Positions 42,163 through 50,755 of a stretch of DNA of 54,154 nucleotides are shown here, piece by piece. A program made the position numbers and the translations under genes. Location: contig JBDTVS010000191.1 in assembly GCA_040007095.1 (NCBI GenBank), positions 1 through 54,154 on the forward strand. Direction: 5' to 3'. Source of the DNA: JBDTVS01 sp040007095. GTDB taxonomy: Bacteria > Acidobacteriota > Vicinamibacteria > Vicinamibacterales > CAVVIG01. Within the stretch, counting starts at the first letter, position 1; every line of letters starts with the position of its first letter. The notes under the pieces were generated by a model. It searched no databases. It saw only the letters and a list, made by a program, of their open reading frames with translations, and was not told where the DNA came from.

Positions 42163-44742
42163 TTACCGCTGAGACCGCGGAAGATCGAGAGCGTTGTTGG
42201 CGTCTGCGCGCTCGGTGGCCTCCGCACTGATTGTGGGCTTCTCAACGGGCGCGGTGCGCATCTGGAACGGTGCGCTGCGGACGATCCCCATCACGATCGA
42301 CGAGAAACGGTAGTTGTCGCGCGCGGCGTCGCGAACGATGGCGCGCACCGCCGGCATGTCGTAGTACTCCACGCTCCGTCCGAGCGCGTAGGTCATCAGC
42401 TTTTCCGTCAGCGTCTGCACGAACTGCTCCGGCCGCTTCATCAGCGCCGTGCGGAGATCGGCGGGACTGTTCACCGGCGTGCCGTCCACGAGCTTGCCGG
42501 ACGCATCGATCGTGGTGCCCGCGTCACGATCCTTCGCGCGCCACTCGCCGATCGCGTTGTAGTTCTCGAGCGAGAAGCCGAGCGGATCCATCACGCCGTG
42601 GCAGGCGTTGCAGGAGGGCTTGCTGCGATGCTGCTCCATGATCTCGCGTACCGATTTCGCCTTTTCGCCTTCCTTGTTCTCCTTGAATCCCTCGACGTCC
42701 GGCGGCGGAGGGGAGGGCGGCGTGCCGGTGATGTTCTCGAGGATCCACGCGCCGCGAAGGACCGGCGCCGTTCGATTGGCGTACGACGTTGTCATGAGGA
42801 CGCTGCCCTTGCCGAGCAGGCCCCAGCGGTTCGGATCGGTGAGCGCGACCTGACGGAACTGGCTGCCGCGAATGTTCGGGATGCCGTAGTGCAGCGCCAG
42901 ACGCTCGTTGACGAACGTGCGGTCCGAAGTCAGGAGATCGAGCACGCTGCGATCTTCGTGCAGGACACTCCCGACAAACAGCTCCATCTCCTTCTTGAAC
43001 GCGTCGCGCAGCCCATCGTCGAAGTTGGGGAAGAGCACCGCGTCGGGGTCGATCGTGTCGAGCCCGCGCACCTTCAGCCACTGGAAGGCGAAGTTGGTGA
43101 CCAGGGAATTCGACGTCGGCGCGGCCAGCAACCGGCGGACCTGGGTCTCGAGCACTTTGGGATCGGAGAGCCGGCCCTTCTCGGCCACGTCGAGCAGTTG
43201 ATCGTCCGGAATACGGCCGGTGAGGAAGAACGACAGGCGTGAGGCCAGGTCGAGATCGCTCACGCGGTAGATGGCGCCGGGCGCGACGTTGGCGGGCAGC
43301 CGTTCGGCGCGGAACAGGAACTTCGGACTGGCCAGAATGGCGACCAGCCCGTCGCGGATGGCCAGGTCGAACGTGCCGGAATCCCTCGCGGCCCGATAGA
43401 AGCCGAGTGGCGCCTGAAGATCGGCATCAGTGACCGGCCGTCGGAAGGCCCGCCTGGCAAACGACGACATGATCTTGGTCGCGCACGGCAGTTCCTCGCC
43501 GGCGCTCGCGGGGCGGCACACGAAGATGTGCTCGCGGCTCGGCGTATCGCTGAGACCCGCGGGGTTGAACGGACCGACGACCTCGATCGTTCCCACGCGC
43601 GGAATTCGTTCCTCGCCAAGACCGGGTCTGAACGCAAACAGGACTTCGTCCGACTCCGCATACGACCGGGCGACGAAGGTGACGCCGACTTCGTGCGGTC
43701 CCGCGACGACCTTGAACGGGATGTTCTTGAAACGATCATTGATGGCACCGACAGCAGGGGCCTGCAACTGGTCGATGGCCTTCATGTCTTCCTCGCCGCC
43801 GATGTGCCCCTCGAACACCTTGGCGCCGTCGATGGTCGCGACGAGCGTGTGCCGGTACTCCATGCCGCGGACGTATCCGGCGATCGGGAGGCCGCCGATG
43901 TTCAGCTTGTACTCGCCGTCGGCGGGAAACAAGTGCTCGACCAGCAGCCCGCCACGAGTCCCCAACGGCAAACCTTCGACGTGCGCGCTTTGCTCCGTGC
44001 TGCGCGGCGGCCGATAGGTCGCGCTTGTCGGCTTCGGCGACGGGTTGCCGACGGCCCGCGTGCTGACGATGCGCGCGGCCGAGATGTACTGGTCGAGGAA
44101 TGACGGCGAGACCTTCAACACGCTCGCCACGTTGTCGAAGCCATCGGCTTCATCGTCTTGCGGAAGGAAGACGCTGGCGTCGATGCGCAGTCCCAGCAGG
44201 TCTTCGATCGCGTTCGCGTACTCGGCGCGATTGAGCCGGTGGAGCGCGACGCGGCCCGGATTCGGCTTCGCCGCGGCCGCCTGATCAAGGCCGTGCTCGA
44301 GCCACGAGACCAGGTTGTCGACCGATGCCTGCTCCGGACGGCGCACGCCCGGCGGCGGCATCATGCCTCCGCGCAGCTTCCGAACCGCCTTTTCCCAGAG
44401 GTCCGCGTGATCGGACAGCTTCGAGAGATCCAGCGTGTCGAAGGTGATGTTCGCGGTCTTGGTGCGTTCGTTGTGACAGGTGACGCAGTACTGATCGAGG
44501 AGGGCACGCTCGGGAGACTTCGACGCCGGAGCCGTGATCGGGGTGGCGGGTGTCTGCGCCGCGCCGGCCGCGCCTGGCAGCCCGTGGTAAAAGTCGGTCG
44601 TCGCACCGAGGCGCTCGCCGAATGCCGACGGACTTTTGCCGCGGGCTGTCAGACCACGATCAACGCAGAGCACGCTGAGGCTGCAGAGAAACCATACCAG
44701 CACCGTCTGCGAACCCCGCGACCTCGGCATCAGTCGGTTCAT
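42163..44742 (-). CDS. Diheme DUF1587/1595/1592/1588/1585 protein (triad 2)
   Basis: An 859-residue paralogue of 14623-17133 with the same domain order and two heme motifs, CVTCH at Cys86 and CNACH at Cys711. Family words: LHRLNRAEYANAIEDLLGL, FARRAFRRPVTDADLQAPLG, DLASRLSFFLTGRIPDDQLL, NRTAPVLRGAWILENITGT, MTYALGRSVEYYDMPAVR. The N-terminus is odd: the hydrophobic core (FLCSLSVLCVD) is coded by a dispersed repeat, and residues about 33-55 come from MITE-like copy C, read in frame. Export should still occur. A 47-codon upstream frame, a duplicate of this leader, ends on the ATG. Function unknown; probably electron transfer with DUF1552. Confidence 0.9.
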   Translation of the reverse strand: MNRLMPRSRGSQTVLVWFLCSLSVLCVDRGLTARGKSPSAFGERLGATTDFYHGLPGAAGAAQTPATPITAPASKSPERALLDQYCVTCHNERTKTANITFDTLDLSKLSDHADLWEKAVRKLRGGMMPPPGVRRPEQASVDNLVSWLEHGLDQAAAAKPNPGRVALHRLNRAEYANAIEDLLGLRIDASVFLPQDDEADGFDNVASVLKVSPSFLDQYISAARIVSTRAVGNPSPKPTSATYRPPRSTEQSAHVEGLPLGTRGGLLVEHLFPADGEYKLNIGGLPIAGYVRGMEYRHTLVATIDGAKVFEGHIGGEEDMKAIDQLQAPAVGAINDRFKNIPFKVVAGPHEVGVTFVARSYAESDEVLFAFRPGLGEERIPRVGTIEVVGPFNPAGLSDTPSREHIFVCRPASAGEELPCATKIMSSFARRAFRRPVTDADLQAPLGFYRAARDSGTFDLAIRDGLVAILASPKFLFRAERLPANVAPGAIYRVSDLDLASRLSFFLTGRIPDDQLLDVAEKGRLSDPKVLETQVRRLLAAPTSNSLVTNFAFQWLKVRGLDTIDPDAVLFPNFDDGLRDAFKKEMELFVGSVLHEDRSVLDLLTSDRTFVNERLALHYGIPNIRGSQFRQVALTDPNRWGLLGKGSVLMTTSYANRTAPVLRGAWILENITGTPPSPPPPDVEGFKENKEGEKAKSVREIMEQHRSKPSCNACHGVMDPLGFSLENYNAIGEWRAKDRDAGTTIDASGKLVDGTPVNSPADLRTALMKRPEQFVQTLTEKLMTYALGRSVEYYDMPAVRAIVRDAARDNYRFSSIVMGIVRSAPFQMRTAPVEKPTISAEATERADANNALDLPRSQR
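44580..44646. repeat. MITE-like repeat, copy C (67 bp, core deleted), inside a coding region
   Basis: Left end GCCCGTGGTAAAAGTCGGTC and right end GACGGACTTTTGCCGCGGGC are inverted (17 of 20). The inner words GTCGCACCGAGGC and CGCTCGCCGAATGC match copy A on both sides of where about 87 bp of core is missing. It lies in frame within the DUF1592 gene. Confidence 0.75.
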
Positions 44743-44898
44743 GCTGCTACCTGCCTTACGCGATCGGCCCGGCACGCCGGGCCCGCGGGTAAATCACGAT
44801 CAACGCAGAGCACGCTGAGGCCGCTGAGAAACCGCACCGGCACCGTCTGCGAACCCTGCGACCCCGGCATCAGTCGGTTCATTGCTACCACCTGCCTT
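44652..44898. repeat. Tandem duplication of the leader of a DUF1592 gene
   Basis: About 100 bp at 44654-44755 recurs at 44797-44897 with few changes. Both contain CGATCAACGCAGAGCACGCT, ACCGTCTGCGAACCC and CATCAGTCGGTTCAT. A 40-bp spacer separates the copies. Each includes the start codon and the first 30 or so codons on the minus strand. Confidence 0.75.
44739..44882 (-). CDS. Upstream leader frame duplicated from the DUF1592 signal region
   Basis: A 47-codon frame (MNRLMPGSQGSQTVPVRF onward) nearly identical in its first 30 codons to the start of the DUF1592 protein. Its TGA (44739-44741) overlaps that gene's ATG (44740-44742) as ATGA. It may be a translated leader that couples initiation, or only a by-product of the tandem duplication. 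It has a hydrophobic centre but no further domain. Confidence 0.35.
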   Translation of the reverse strand: MNRLMPGSQGSQTVPVRFLSGLSVLCVDRDLPAGPACRADRVRQVAA

Positions 44899-44935
44899 GA
44901 ATATGTTCGAGTGCTGTTGCCAATGTGCCAATGGC

Positions 44936-45913
44936 TTACACGATACCGGCGCCGAGCTCGCGAACGTGGAGCCACATGCCTCGATAGGCGGTGGATACGA
45001 ACAGATCCGGGTTGCCCCACTTCGCGTCGAACTCTTTCGTGGGCGTCGCGGCACGCCAATCGTCGGGACCGAGACCCTGCTTCATCAACTTCGTGAATCG
45101 CGCCAGCATCTCCGCCATCATGTCGAGCTGCGCCTGGAGATCGGCGCGCGTCTGGACCGGGCCGGCGGCGGGGATGACTCGTGTGTCGGCGTTCGCCAAC
45201 GCGAGCAGTATTTTGTTGGCGCCAATCAACCCGCCGAGCCAGCCGCCGGCCGTGTAGTCCGCGATGGGGTACTTGCCTACGGCAAGCGCGTGGCCGACCA
45301 TCAGCACGTTCGAGACCGGGAAGTGGACGTAGATTGCGCCGTCGGTGTGCGCCTGTCCCAGGTGCCCGTATTCGATCCGCTCGTTGCCAACGGTCATCTT
45401 GCCGGTGGTGTAGAAGGTCTGATTCGGCAGCGCGAGCGCGGGCAGCGGCTTGTAGGTGCGTTTCTGCCAGTCGACGTACATCTCCACGCTCATGTACTGC
45501 TTCGTGTTTTCGTGCGCGATGAGCGTTGCGCCGGCCTTTGCGAGTGTCTCGTTCGAGCCGCTCTGCTCGGGATGCCAATCGGTATTGAACAGAAACTGGA
45601 CGCGCTTGCCGCCGGTGTGCTCGGCGATCTTCTTGAGGAGATCCGCGGATCGCGCCGCCAGCCCCCCGTTGATCATCGCCACGCTGTCCGGTCCGGTCAC
45701 GACGATGACGTTGTCCCCCGCGCCGGTGAACTCCGTGAGGTTGTCGCCGAGCGGTGTGGCGACGATGCCGGCGTGGGCTTCTTCGCCTCCGGCGGCGGTC
45801 TCAGGGGCGCCGAGTTCGAGACGCCGCGCAAAGGTGGTAGCGGGCAGCGCCAGGCCCGCCGCCCCGCCGAGGAGCGCTCCGAGAAAATTCCGGCGGTTCG
45901 AGGCAGGAAACAT
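44936..45913 (-). CDS. Metallo-beta-lactamase-fold protein with eroded metal motif, Tat-exported
   Basis: A 325-residue MBL-fold protein with a twin-arginine signal (SNRRNFLGALLGGAAGLALP). The fold is clear: DNLTEFTGAGDNVIVVTGP, VQFLFNTDWHPEQSGSN, GQAHTDGAIYVHFP and VIPAAGPVQTRADL. The usual HxHxDH is Asp112-Trp-His114-Pro-Glu116-Gln117, so three of four ligands are changed, and the late His of a PGHGP word is Ala (PAAGP). The His in AHTDG remains. Metal binding would be weak or altered, so it may be a non-hydrolytic relative or bind metal otherwise. It lies 194 bp upstream of the triad-2 DUF1592 gene on the same strand. Confidence 0.85.
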   Translation of the reverse strand: MFPASNRRNFLGALLGGAAGLALPATTFARRLELGAPETAAGGEEAHAGIVATPLGDNLTEFTGAGDNVIVVTGPDSVAMINGGLAARSADLLKKIAEHTGGKRVQFLFNTDWHPEQSGSNETLAKAGATLIAHENTKQYMSVEMYVDWQKRTYKPLPALALPNQTFYTTGKMTVGNERIEYGHLGQAHTDGAIYVHFPVSNVLMVGHALAVGKYPIADYTAGGWLGGLIGANKILLALANADTRVIPAAGPVQTRADLQAQLDMMAEMLARFTKLMKQGLGPDDWRAATPTKEFDAKWGNPDLFVSTAYRGMWLHVRELGAGIV

Positions 45914-46655
45914 GGGGCGAGTTTACTGCGAAACAGGCCTGGTTGTACGCCCTTTTGGCACAACCGCCGGTCACCGTCAGGGCGGGAAAATCGACGCACA
46001 AACCAGGGCAATACCGCGGCATGACCAGCCGGACCAGGGACGAGCTGCTTGAAGCGACGTCGTGTCGGATCCGCGGCATCCGCTTTCGCGTCTTCGTGGC
46101 CAAAGGCGGTACAAGAGGCCGTGTTAACGATTGAGAAATACGACTTCTTGATCCAGAGGGCAGCCTGACGAGGACCACTTGCACAGCGAGGGTGTGAGCG
46201 CGCCGCGATCGTGCCGGCCGGCGGCGGCCGCATCGCCCTGCCGGGAAGTCGAGGCTCCGCTCGTACTCTTCCGCCGCCACGTCGACTATCGGATGCTTCC
46301 CCCCGACCGCCACTCACGGCCTGCACCGCTCCAGCGCACTCGAAGGCCACGGATCGTGCAGGACGAAGTCGACGCCAGAAATCGCTGCGCTCGACTTCCG
46401 GATACGGAGTGAAGTCGGCACGCTCAGACGGCCGCTGCCGTCCGGCACGACCGCGGCGCGCCTTCGTGGAGATGCCGGGACCGATGAATTTTCGGTGTGC
46501 TCGGTGCCCTCGGTGGTTGGGCCTTTTTCGATGGCTGAAGGCCGGTAGCCAATGGCGCGAAACGGCCTGGAGTTTCAGTCCTTTCGGTCCTAGAATAGCC
46601 GCGCAGGTGGGAGTTACGGCCATGGTCCGACTTCAGGCGGACTTTCAAGGTCGCG
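45914..46655. other. Long non-coding stretch with repeat fragments
   Basis: No gene that I can support. It holds halves of the 9-nt-periodic repeat: CGCGTCTTCGTGGCCAAAGG near 46088, and TCGGTGTGCTCGGTGCCCTC then GGTGGTTGG near 46495. Frames on both strands are open because of high GC, but none has a signal, start or family word. Confidence 0.5.
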
Positions 46656-47237
46656 ATGATGAGCGTCTCAGCTGATCCGGACCGCCAGGGCACAAAGAAA
46701 CGCAATGGCAAAGGCTCCCTGGTGAGGGAGAGGCTTTCTCGTGCCTTCGTGATTTCGTGGCCAAAGGCGCTTCGAACCACAATCGTCCTTGTCGCCGCGT
46801 GGACGTTGGGGCTGTCGGCGCAACAACCTCCAGGTTCGAAAACCGGAAACCCGACGCCGGGCACGCCGCAGCCGGATCCGCCCAATCTCGCCGATCGCAT
46901 CACGGTGACTGGCTGTGTGCAGGCGGTGCCGCAACCCGGCGGGCGTGCCGCCGCGCCGATCGATTCGAACAGTCCAAGCGATGCCCGGTTCGTGCTCGTG
47001 AAGGCTGCTCGTTCGAGCGTCGTGCCCCCTGACACCGGCACGTCGGCAGTAGCGGCGACTGCCGCGAGCGACCGGTATCGGTTGAGCGCACTCGACAGTC
47101 AGCTGTCGCCGTTTGTCGGGACCAGGGTCGAGATCTCGGGGGAAATCTCGCCGTCGACATCGGCCTCTGGCGACAAGGACGGCACTCCGGTACTGCAGGT
47201 AGAGTTTGTCCAGAAGCTGTCGCCGACTTGCCCGTGA
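46656..47237 (+). CDS. Exported protein of unknown function
   Basis: A 193-residue frame. The convincing part begins with a signal peptide (RTTIVLVAAWTLGLSAQQ), then a Pro-rich linker and a small domain ITVTGCVQAVPQ, FVLVKAARSS, DRYRLSALDSQLSPFVGTRV, then EISGEISPS. The end PVLQVEFVQKLSPTC pairs with GCVQ as a possible disulfide. Similar little domains (variable YRL...LSPFVG..VEISG) occur in Acidobacteriota, with no known role. The start is uncertain: ATG 46656 has AAGG nearby, but the first 31 codons cross a repeat fragment (46677-46770), so GTG 46749 directly before the signal may be the true start. Confidence 0.6.
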   Translation: MMSVSADPDRQGTKKRNGKGSLVRERLSRAFVISWPKALRTTIVLVAAWTLGLSAQQPPGSKTGNPTPGTPQPDPPNLADRITVTGCVQAVPQPGGRAAAPIDSNSPSDARFVLVKAARSSVVPPDTGTSAVAATAASDRYRLSALDSQLSPFVGTRVEISGEISPSTSASGDKDGTPVLQVEFVQKLSPTCP

Positions 47238-47339
47238 CGTCCGTGACTGTGCACCCTGTTCGTCAGTTGAAAAACCCAGCTATGTAGCCACGTCGCGACC
47301 GGATTTGAAAAAGGGGTAGCAGGCCACGAGACTGGCTAA

Positions 47340-47496
47340 GGGCCCTGGCGGTAATAAGGCTGTCAACTGTGGGCGTCGAGGCGCCCGCCCGGCAAGGCGC
47401 GAGGAGCGCGCATACCGGGCGTATGTAAGCGACGAGCAACGCAGCCCGGCGGGATGCATCGGCGGCCAGAGTCGCAGCTTTATTTCCGCCGGGGCA
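47340..47496. repeat. MITE-like repeat, copy B
   Basis: The left end GGGCCCTGGCGGTAATAAGG is mirrored by the right end CTTTATTTCCGCCGGGGC. The core has GCATACCGGGCGTATG and GACGAGCAACGCAGCCCGG, the inverse of copy D. CTAAGG flanks both sides and might be a target duplication. It is the main content of the non-coding stretch 47238-47641; the rest shows nothing clear. Confidence 0.75.
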
Positions 47497-47641
47497 CTAA
47501 GGCACGACCGACGAGTTCAGTTATCCAGCGACAGGTCCGATGTCCAGCGGCTGGCTCCGACAAGAGCCATAAGATCGAACCCGTCGCGCCGATGACTTCG
47601 AAGACGTAAATAGGGCGTGGAAGCACGGAAGGAGTACGGAT

Positions 47642-49024
47642 ATGAAGCGATTGGGCGCTGCCGGATTACTCGTCGCGGTCGTGGCACTCGGCGCCGCGAC
47701 GACACGCACGATGAGGGCTGCGGAGACACAGATGACGTTCGCCAGGGACGTCCTCCCGATTCTTCAGAAGAATTGCCAGTCGTGCCATCGGCCGGGGCAA
47801 ATCGCGCCGATGTCGCTCTTGACCTACGAGGAGGCTCGGCCCTGGGCGCGCTCGATCAAGGCAAAAGTCGAAAGCCGTCAGATGCCGCCCTGGTTCGCCG
47901 ACCCGCAGCACGGCCGCTTCACCAACGACCGGTCGCTCAGTCACGACGATATCCAGAAGATAGTGAAGTGGACCGACGGCGGCGCGGTCCAAGGCAATCC
48001 CTCGGATGCGCCCCCGGCCATTCAATGGCCGGCGGACGGATGGCAGATCAAGCCTGACCTGATCGTCAAAGGGCCGGAGTTCCGCGTGCCCGCGCAGGTG
48101 GACAGGAACGTCATCGAGTGGGTGACGATGACCGTGCCTAGCGGGTTCACGAAAGACACGTGGGTGACGTCGCTCGAGATCAAGCCGAGCGATCTGGCAG
48201 TGACGCATCATATCTGCATCACGTTCCGGCCGCACCGACCGGACGTGAAGTACTACGTGATGAACTGGACGGAAGCGCCACGCGACGCCGACGGCGTCGT
48301 GATCAAGTCGAACGGCAGTGTCTCGCCGGCCGGCACGTTGCCCGTCGCCGGCGGCCAGGGCGCGGGTAACGGCGGCGGTTTTTCCTGCTACGTGCCGGGT
48401 GTGCAGGCCGACGACTATCGCCCGTATCACGCTGCAAAGCTGATCCCCGCCAACTCCGACATCACGGTCCAGGTGCATTACACACCGAGCGGCAAAGACG
48501 TCGTCGATCGGCCGCTGATCGGTTTCACCGTGGCGCAGACGCCGCCCGAAAAACAGTGGATCTCTTACGGCATTTCCGCAGGCGGGCCGAAGTTCGCGAT
48601 TCCGCCGAACGACGGGAACTATTCGAGTCCGCCGATGGACGCCGAATTCACGACCGATGTCGAGTTGGTGCAGATGATGCCGCACATGCACCTGCGCGGG
48701 AAGGACATGACCTATCACCTGGTCTATCCCGATGGGCGCGACGAGGTCATCCTCAACGTGCCGAAGTACGACTTCAACTGGCAGATCGTCTACCAGCCGA
48801 TGGCGCCGATTCGCATTCCCAAGGGCACCCGGGTGCACGTCGACGCACACTTCAACAATTCGCTGTCGAACAAGTTCAATCCGGATCCGACCCGGACCGT
48901 CTACATCGGCCGCATGACCTGGGAAGAGATGATGGCGCCGTTCTTCGCGATCATCGTGCCTAAAGACGTCGACGGTGCGACGGTGCTGAAGAAGGGCAAC
49001 TTCGTGCTCGACGGCGGCGCTTGA
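47642..49024 (+). CDS. Heme-fused PHM-like copper monooxygenase with all six copper-ligand positions
   Basis: A 460-residue periplasmic protein: signal peptide, an N-terminal cytochrome c domain with CQSCH at Cys45 (DVLPILQKNCQSCHRPGQIA), then a copper type II, ascorbate-dependent-monooxygenase-like region. Candidate ligands: His189-His190 (VTHHICI), His279 (VQVHYTPSG), His348-x-His350 (PHMHLRG), Met430 (WEEMMAPF). These match rat PHM His107/108/172, His242/244, Met314 in order, with intervals 89, 69, 80 against 64, 70, 70 (rat numbering from memory). VHY resembles the PHM QVHYG word. The heme could replace ascorbate as electron source. GGAAGGAG precedes the ATG. The fold is likely; the peptide substrate is inferred. 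Confidence 0.85.
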   Translation: MKRLGAAGLLVAVVALGAATTRTMRAAETQMTFARDVLPILQKNCQSCHRPGQIAPMSLLTYEEARPWARSIKAKVESRQMPPWFADPQHGRFTNDRSLSHDDIQKIVKWTDGGAVQGNPSDAPPAIQWPADGWQIKPDLIVKGPEFRVPAQVDRNVIEWVTMTVPSGFTKDTWVTSLEIKPSDLAVTHHICITFRPHRPDVKYYVMNWTEAPRDADGVVIKSNGSVSPAGTLPVAGGQGAGNGGGFSCYVPGVQADDYRPYHAAKLIPANSDITVQVHYTPSGKDVVDRPLIGFTVAQTPPEKQWISYGISAGGPKFAIPPNDGNYSSPPMDAEFTTDVELVQMMPHMHLRGKDMTYHLVYPDGRDEVILNVPKYDFNWQIVYQPMAPIRIPKGTRVHVDAHFNNSLSNKFNPDPTRTVYIGRMTWEEMMAPFFAIIVPKDVDGATVLKKGNFVLDGGA

Positions 49025-49124
49025 GAACGCAAATTCCGAACTCCGAAGCCTGAAGTGCGAAGCCGATCGCGCCCGCGTGTTCGTGGAATCGTTTAGTCGT
49101 AAAATGTGCCGCGAGGAACACCCA

Positions 49125-50744
49125 ATGACCATCAATCGTCGTCTCTTCATCGGCCAGGCTTCACTGTTGACCGCAGCGTCGGGTGGCTTTCTTCGCAGCG
49201 CGTGGGCTGCGGATCCGGACTACGTGTTCGCCGATACATCGTTCGGCCGGGTTCGCGGCGTCGACCTCCAGGGCATCAAAACATTCAAAGGCATTCCCTA
49301 CGGCGCGAGCACCGGCGGAAAAAACCGCTTCATGCCGCCCGCCGCACCCGCGAAGTGGGCCGGCGTTCGCGATGCGTTGGCATACGGACCGAGCGCGCCA
49401 CAACGCAATCCTGACGCGCCCGCACCGGCGGCTCGGCTGGCCGTTGCCACCGACGGTCTTCCCACCGAAGGCGAAGACTGCCTCGTCCTCAATGTCTGGA
49501 CGCCGGCCGTCAACGACGGCCGCAAGCGGCCCGTCATGTTCTGGTGCCACGGCGGCGGCTTCGCGACTGGCTCCGGCTCCTCGCCGGGGACCGACGGCAC
49601 CAACCTCGCCCGTCGCGGCGACGTGGTCGTCGTCAGCATCAATCACCGTTTGAACGTGCTCGGCTTCACGAACCTGGTCGAGGCGTTCGGCCGCGATTAC
49701 GCGCAGTCCGGCGACGTCGGCATGCTCGACATCGTGCAGGCGCTGCAATGGGTGCGCACCAACATCGAGCGATTCGGCGGCGATCCGAACACGGTGATGA
49801 TTTTCGGCCAGTCGGGCGGCGGACGGAAGGTCAGCACGCTGCTGACCATGCCGTCGGCGAAAGGGCTGTTTCACCGCGCCGTCATCGAAAGCGGCGCGAC
49901 CATCAGGCTGGTGGAGCGCGACGCCGCTGCCAAGGTGGCGGACCGGCTGCTGGCGAGGCTCTCGCTCAACAACACGCAGCTGCGCGAACTGCAGAATCTT
50001 CCGGTTCAGAAAATCATGTCGGCGTACTTCGCGGTCGTCAAGGACATGGCCGGCGCCGATCAGATGACCGCCGGGTTCTCGCCGACCATGGACGGCAAGG
50101 CCGTTTCGCAGCATCCGTACTTTCCCACCGCGTCGGCGGTGTCCGCGAACGTCCCCGTCATGATCGGCACGACCCGCACCGAAATGACGCTCTCGAGCGA
50201 CGAGGCGGCATTTTCGCTCGACGAGAACGGCATGCGGAAACGCGTGACCGATCTCCTGGGTGAGCACACGGGCCGTGCCATCGACGTGTATCGCAAAGCG
50301 AATCCCGGCGCGACGCCGTCGGATATTTACTTCCTGATCGCGAGTGACTATCGCTACGGTGCGCCGACGATGAAGATCGCGGAGCGGCGGGCCGCGCTTG
50401 GCAAGGGCCCGGTGTATCTCTATTACTTCCGTTGGGAAACGCCGGTCGATGGCGGCCGCCTCAAGTCGCCGCACACGATGGAAATTCCCTTCGCCTTCGA
50501 CAACGTCAAGATTTCCACGCGATTCACCGGCGGCGGTCCCGAAGCGATGGCCCTGGCCGACAAGATCAGCGATGCGTGGATCGCGTTTGCGCGGACCGGA
50601 GATCCCAACACCAAGAAGCTGCCGCACTGGCCGGCCTTCAATCCCACCGACCGTCCTACGATGGTCTTCAACAACGTGAGCCAGGTTGTGAACGACCCCA
50701 TCAAGGAGCAGCGCCTGACGATGTTTGAAGCAATGAAGCTGTAG
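49125..50744 (+). CDS. Type-B carboxylesterase, Tat-exported
   Basis: A 539-residue carboxylesterase of the cholinesterase-like family. It has a twin-arginine signal (NRRLFIGQASLLTAAS), TFKGIPYGAST, EDCLVLNVWTP, oxyanion motif CHGGGF, and nucleophile Ser230 in FGQSGGGRK (family norm GESAGG). The catalytic His is probably in SPHTMEIPFAFDN; an acidic partner lies in GTTRTEMTL. It cleaves esters in the periplasm. ATG 49125 is preceded by GAGGAA; the upstream frame from 49077 lacks support. It follows the PHM-like gene after 100 bp on the same strand and may share its transcript. Confidence 0.9.
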   Translation: MTINRRLFIGQASLLTAASGGFLRSAWAADPDYVFADTSFGRVRGVDLQGIKTFKGIPYGASTGGKNRFMPPAAPAKWAGVRDALAYGPSAPQRNPDAPAPAARLAVATDGLPTEGEDCLVLNVWTPAVNDGRKRPVMFWCHGGGFATGSGSSPGTDGTNLARRGDVVVVSINHRLNVLGFTNLVEAFGRDYAQSGDVGMLDIVQALQWVRTNIERFGGDPNTVMIFGQSGGGRKVSTLLTMPSAKGLFHRAVIESGATIRLVERDAAAKVADRLLARLSLNNTQLRELQNLPVQKIMSAYFAVVKDMAGADQMTAGFSPTMDGKAVSQHPYFPTASAVSANVPVMIGTTRTEMTLSSDEAAFSLDENGMRKRVTDLLGEHTGRAIDVYRKANPGATPSDIYFLIASDYRYGAPTMKIAERRAALGKGPVYLYYFRWETPVDGGRLKSPHTMEIPFAFDNVKISTRFTGGGPEAMALADKISDAWIAFARTGDPNTKKLPHWPAFNPTDRPTMVFNNVSQVVNDPIKEQRLTMFEAMKL

Positions 50745-50755
50745 CGCCTGGGTTG

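Noticed and set aside
46211..46675. 154-codon plus-strand frame in the gap after the MBL gene
   Set aside because: Arg/Pro/Ser-rich shadow-like translation without a ribosome site, crossing repeat fragments.
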